Shown here: piece after piece, positions 62,357 to 64,000 of the stretch
Position numbering within the stretch: the stretch's first letter is position 1
Layout: each line of letters starts with the position of its first letter
Assembly: GCA_963717635.1 (NCBI GenBank)
Contig: OY970347.1
Span: 1,860,001 to 1,924,000, forward strand
Origin: JALZKA01 sp963717635
Lineage (GTDB): Bacteria > Actinomycetota > Thermoleophilia > Solirubrobacterales > 70-9
Length of the DNA: 64,000 bases
Direction of reading: 5' to 3'
Notes under the pieces: model-generated
Database searches by the model: none
The model's input: only the letters and a program-made list of their open reading frames with translations
Told to the model about the DNA's origin: nothing
Position numbers and translations under genes: made by a program

Positions 62357-62715
62357 CGAGCCTTCCTCAGCTGCGAGCGTGCCTCGCGCTTGGCGATGAC
62401 CTGGCCGACCAGCTGCTGGATCTTCTGGTCGCCCTCGACCCGCACGTGGCCTTGGTCGAAGGCCTCGTGCCAATGGCCGATCTTGCCGTCGGCCGCCAGT
62501 TCGTTGAAGTGCGAGCGCGGAATCGAAACGTGCAGGCGCTCGTCCTCCGCGTAGCCCTTCGACACCTTCGGGCCCGGCAGCTCGACCCGGTAGAGCTGAA
62601 TGTCGCCCCTGCCACGCAGCTCGAGCCCGATCACCAGCTTCAGGTTGGCCAGCGCCGGCACCTCTTCCCGGATGCCCGCTACGGCCTGTTCGATCAGCTC
62701 GCCGGTGCTGGGCAT
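62353..62715 (-). CDS. SCP2-like small protein
   Basis: A 120-residue soluble protein (STGELIEQAVAGIREEVPAL at the start). The stretch LHVSIPRSHFNELAADGKIG followed by HVRVEGDQKIQQLVGQVI has the strand-helix pattern of SCP2 sterol-carrier domains, but the similarity is weak. It starts two bases after the acyl-CoA dehydrogenase stop and overlaps the AlkZ-like gene, so it is part of that operon. Its role is unknown. Confidence 0.65.
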   Translation of the reverse strand: MPSTGELIEQAVAGIREEVPALANLKLVIGLELRGRGDIQLYRVELPGPKVSKGYAEDERLHVSIPRSHFNELAADGKIGHWHEAFDQGHVRVEGDQKIQQLVGQVIAKREARSQLRKAR

Positions 62716-62717
62716 GC

Positions 62718-63914
62718 CTAGATCTTGTGCCGCTCCAAGAGCTTCTTGCCGATCACCATCTTCTGGATCTCGGAAGTCCCCTCCCCGATTAGCAGCAGCG
62801 GCGCGTCGCGGTAGATGCGCTCGATCTCGTACTCCTTCGAGTAGCCGTAGCCACCGTGGATCCGAAGCGCCTCCTCGGCGTTCGCGTGGGCGGCCTCCGA
62901 CGCGAAGAGCTTCGCCATCCCGGCCTCGATGTCGGAGCGCTCGCCGGCGTCCTTCATCCGCGCCGCCTTGCGGGTCAGCAGCCTGGCGGCCTCCAACCGA
63001 GTCCCCATCTCGGCGAGCTTGAAGGTGATCGCCTGGTGCTGCGCGATCGGCTTGCCAAAGGCCTTCCGCTCCTGGCTGTAGCGCAGGGCGAGCTCGAGCG
63101 AGCGCTGGGCGACGCCGACGCCGCGGGCGGCGACGTTGACGCGGCCGAGCTCGAGGCTGTCCATCATCTGGCCGAAGCCCTTGCCGACGCCGTCGGGCCC
63201 GCCAAGGATGTGGTCGTCGGTCACCTTGAAGCCGTCGAAGACGAGCTCGGTGGACTCGACTCCCTTGTAGCCCATCTTCTTGATCGGCGGCGGGATCGTC
63301 AGGCCGGGAACCTCGGACTCGCCGGGCTCCTTCTCGCAGATGAAGCAGGTCATGCCCTTGTACGGGGGGTCGGCCGTGGGGTCGGTCTTCACCAGGACGA
63401 ACACCAGGCCGGAGCGAAGGCCATTCGTGACCCACATCTTCTGGCCGTTGATCTCCCAGCCGCCGTCGACTTGCTTGGCGGTTGTCTTGATGCCCTGGAC
63501 GTCGGAGCCAACCTCCGGCTCCGAGAGCGAGAACGCGCCGCGGATCTCGCCGGTGGCCATCCGCGGCAGGTACTTCTGCTTCTGCTCGTCGGTGCCGAAC
63601 TTCATCAGCAGGTAGGAGCCGATGAAGTGGGTGTTGACCACCCCAGAGATCGAGATCCAGCCGCGCGAGAGCTCCTCGACGATCATCGCGTAGGTGGTTA
63701 GGTCGAGGCCCATGCCCCCGTACTCCTCGGGGATCGTGACCCCGAACAAGCCGAGCTCTTTCATCTGCTCGACGATCGGCTCCGGGAACTTGTCCTCGTG
63801 GTCGTACTCCTCGGCCACCGGGAGGATCTCCTTGTCGACGAACTGGCGCACCATCTCGGTGATCGCCTGCTGTTCGTCGGTCAGGTCCTGATAGGTCGCG
63901 GTCGCTACGGCCAT
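62718..63914 (-). CDS. Acyl-CoA dehydrogenase (candidate methylsuccinyl-CoA dehydrogenase)
   Basis: A 398-residue acyl-CoA dehydrogenase. Parts are LTDEQQAITEMVRQFVDKEI, EEYGGMGLDLTTYAMIVEEL, GAFSLSEPEVGSDVQGIKTT, SQERKAFGKPIAQHQAITFK, and HGGYGYSKEYEIERIYRDAP with the catalytic Glu in the short-chain position. AGGAGCC precedes the ATG. The neighbourhood of ecm, ccr and a MaoC gene allows a methylsuccinyl-CoA role, but characterised Mcd proteins are longer (about 550 residues), so short branched acyl-CoA remains possible. It heads an operon with the SCP2-like, AlkZ-like and amidase genes. Confidence 0.92.
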   Translation of the reverse strand: MAVATATYQDLTDEQQAITEMVRQFVDKEILPVAEEYDHEDKFPEPIVEQMKELGLFGVTIPEEYGGMGLDLTTYAMIVEELSRGWISISGVVNTHFIGSYLLMKFGTDEQKQKYLPRMATGEIRGAFSLSEPEVGSDVQGIKTTAKQVDGGWEINGQKMWVTNGLRSGLVFVLVKTDPTADPPYKGMTCFICEKEPGESEVPGLTIPPPIKKMGYKGVESTELVFDGFKVTDDHILGGPDGVGKGFGQMMDSLELGRVNVAARGVGVAQRSLELALRYSQERKAFGKPIAQHQAITFKLAEMGTRLEAARLLTRKAARMKDAGERSDIEAGMAKLFASEAAHANAEEALRIHGGYGYSKEYEIERIYRDAPLLLIGEGTSEIQKMVIGKKLLERHKI

Positions 63915-63961
63915 GGCTCCTGTCTCAATCTCGTGGTGCGGCAGGAGGATACTTTCCCCGG

Positions 63962-64000
63962 ATGGCCGAGCCTGATCTGCAAACGTTGTTCCGCGCCGTG
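63962..64000 (+). CDS. Start of an unidentified gene (cut by window edge)
   Basis: Thirteen codons (MAEPDLQTLFRAV) are visible. TACTTT lies at 63950-63955, six bases before the ATG, the same arrangement seen at many starts here. The gene is divergent from the acyl-CoA dehydrogenase. Too little is present to name it. Confidence 0.4.
   Translation, partial: MAEPDLQTLFRAV

Overview
The window is high-GC DNA (roughly two thirds G+C) with dense, often overlapping genes and frequent GTG/TTG starts. The gene content points to an actinobacterium. It includes a bacterial-type fused FbiC plus cofD-cofC-cofE and an F420:NADPH oxidoreductase, a ccr/ecm-type ethylmalonyl-CoA pathway, several secreted CAP-domain proteins and many lipoproteins. 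I infer the class Thermoleophilia (Solirubrobacterales-like) from family resemblance only. No rRNA, CRISPR array, integrase or transposase gene was found. Many starts lack a Shine-Dalgarno sequence and instead have a TANNNT hexamer 6-9 bases upstream, which suggests widespread leaderless transcription.

Layout. 1-11.5 kb: the start of an acyl-CoA dehydrogenase, a flippase-like membrane protein, an L,D-transpeptidase lipoprotein, a DHA2 efflux pump, a glnK-amt operon with two unusual residues, small regulators, dodecin, a fragment of an AI-2E transporter, a ZIP transporter with an inverted repeat over its promoter, and a GST-like protein. 11.5-15.8 kb: a region marked by two displaced 3' fragments of the tRNA-Pro gene, which look like attachment-site scars. 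It carries a split PEP-synthase-like phosphotransferase with a cyclic-nucleotide-binding tail (frameshifted) and a lamin-tail/PASTA secreted protein. 15.8-20 kb: five tRNA genes (Pro, Gly, Trp, Leu, Leu) interleaved with three CAP-domain genes and one CAP remnant, plus an SRAP (YedK) protein.

20-33 kb: acyl-CoA metabolism with acetoacetyl-CoA synthetase, an MTA deaminase/phosphorylase pair, an acyl-CoA carboxylase beta subunit, 3-hydroxyacyl-CoA dehydrogenase, HMG-CoA lyase, a FlK-like thioesterase, an SDR, OsmC and a frameshifted flavin amine oxidase. 33-40 kb: coenzyme F420 genes (npdG-cofD-cofC-cofE and, apart, fbiC) with an alcohol dehydrogenase, a cNMP-binding protein and an aquaporin. 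41-45.4 kb: a metal module of Tat-exported multicopper oxidase, ZIP transporter with an ectodomain, and DtxR-like repressor, with an AT-rich palindrome upstream. 45.4-64 kb: ygfZ, crotonyl-CoA carboxylase/reductase, a LysR regulator, clpS, ethylmalonyl-CoA mutase, secreted VCBS/RTX proteins, a MaoC hydratase, an amidase, an AlkZ-like protein and an acyl-CoA dehydrogenase.

How it fits together. HMG-CoA lyase and acetoacetyl-CoA synthetase feed acetoacetyl-CoA. The 3-hydroxybutyryl-CoA dehydrogenase, Ccr, Ecm and (by inference) the acyl-CoA dehydrogenase and MaoC protein form most of an ethylmalonyl-CoA route. The F420 genes supply a deazaflavin cofactor and NpdG links it to NADPH. Four genes carry single-base frameshifts that all look like +1 insertions, so real pseudogenes and consensus errors must be told apart with reads.
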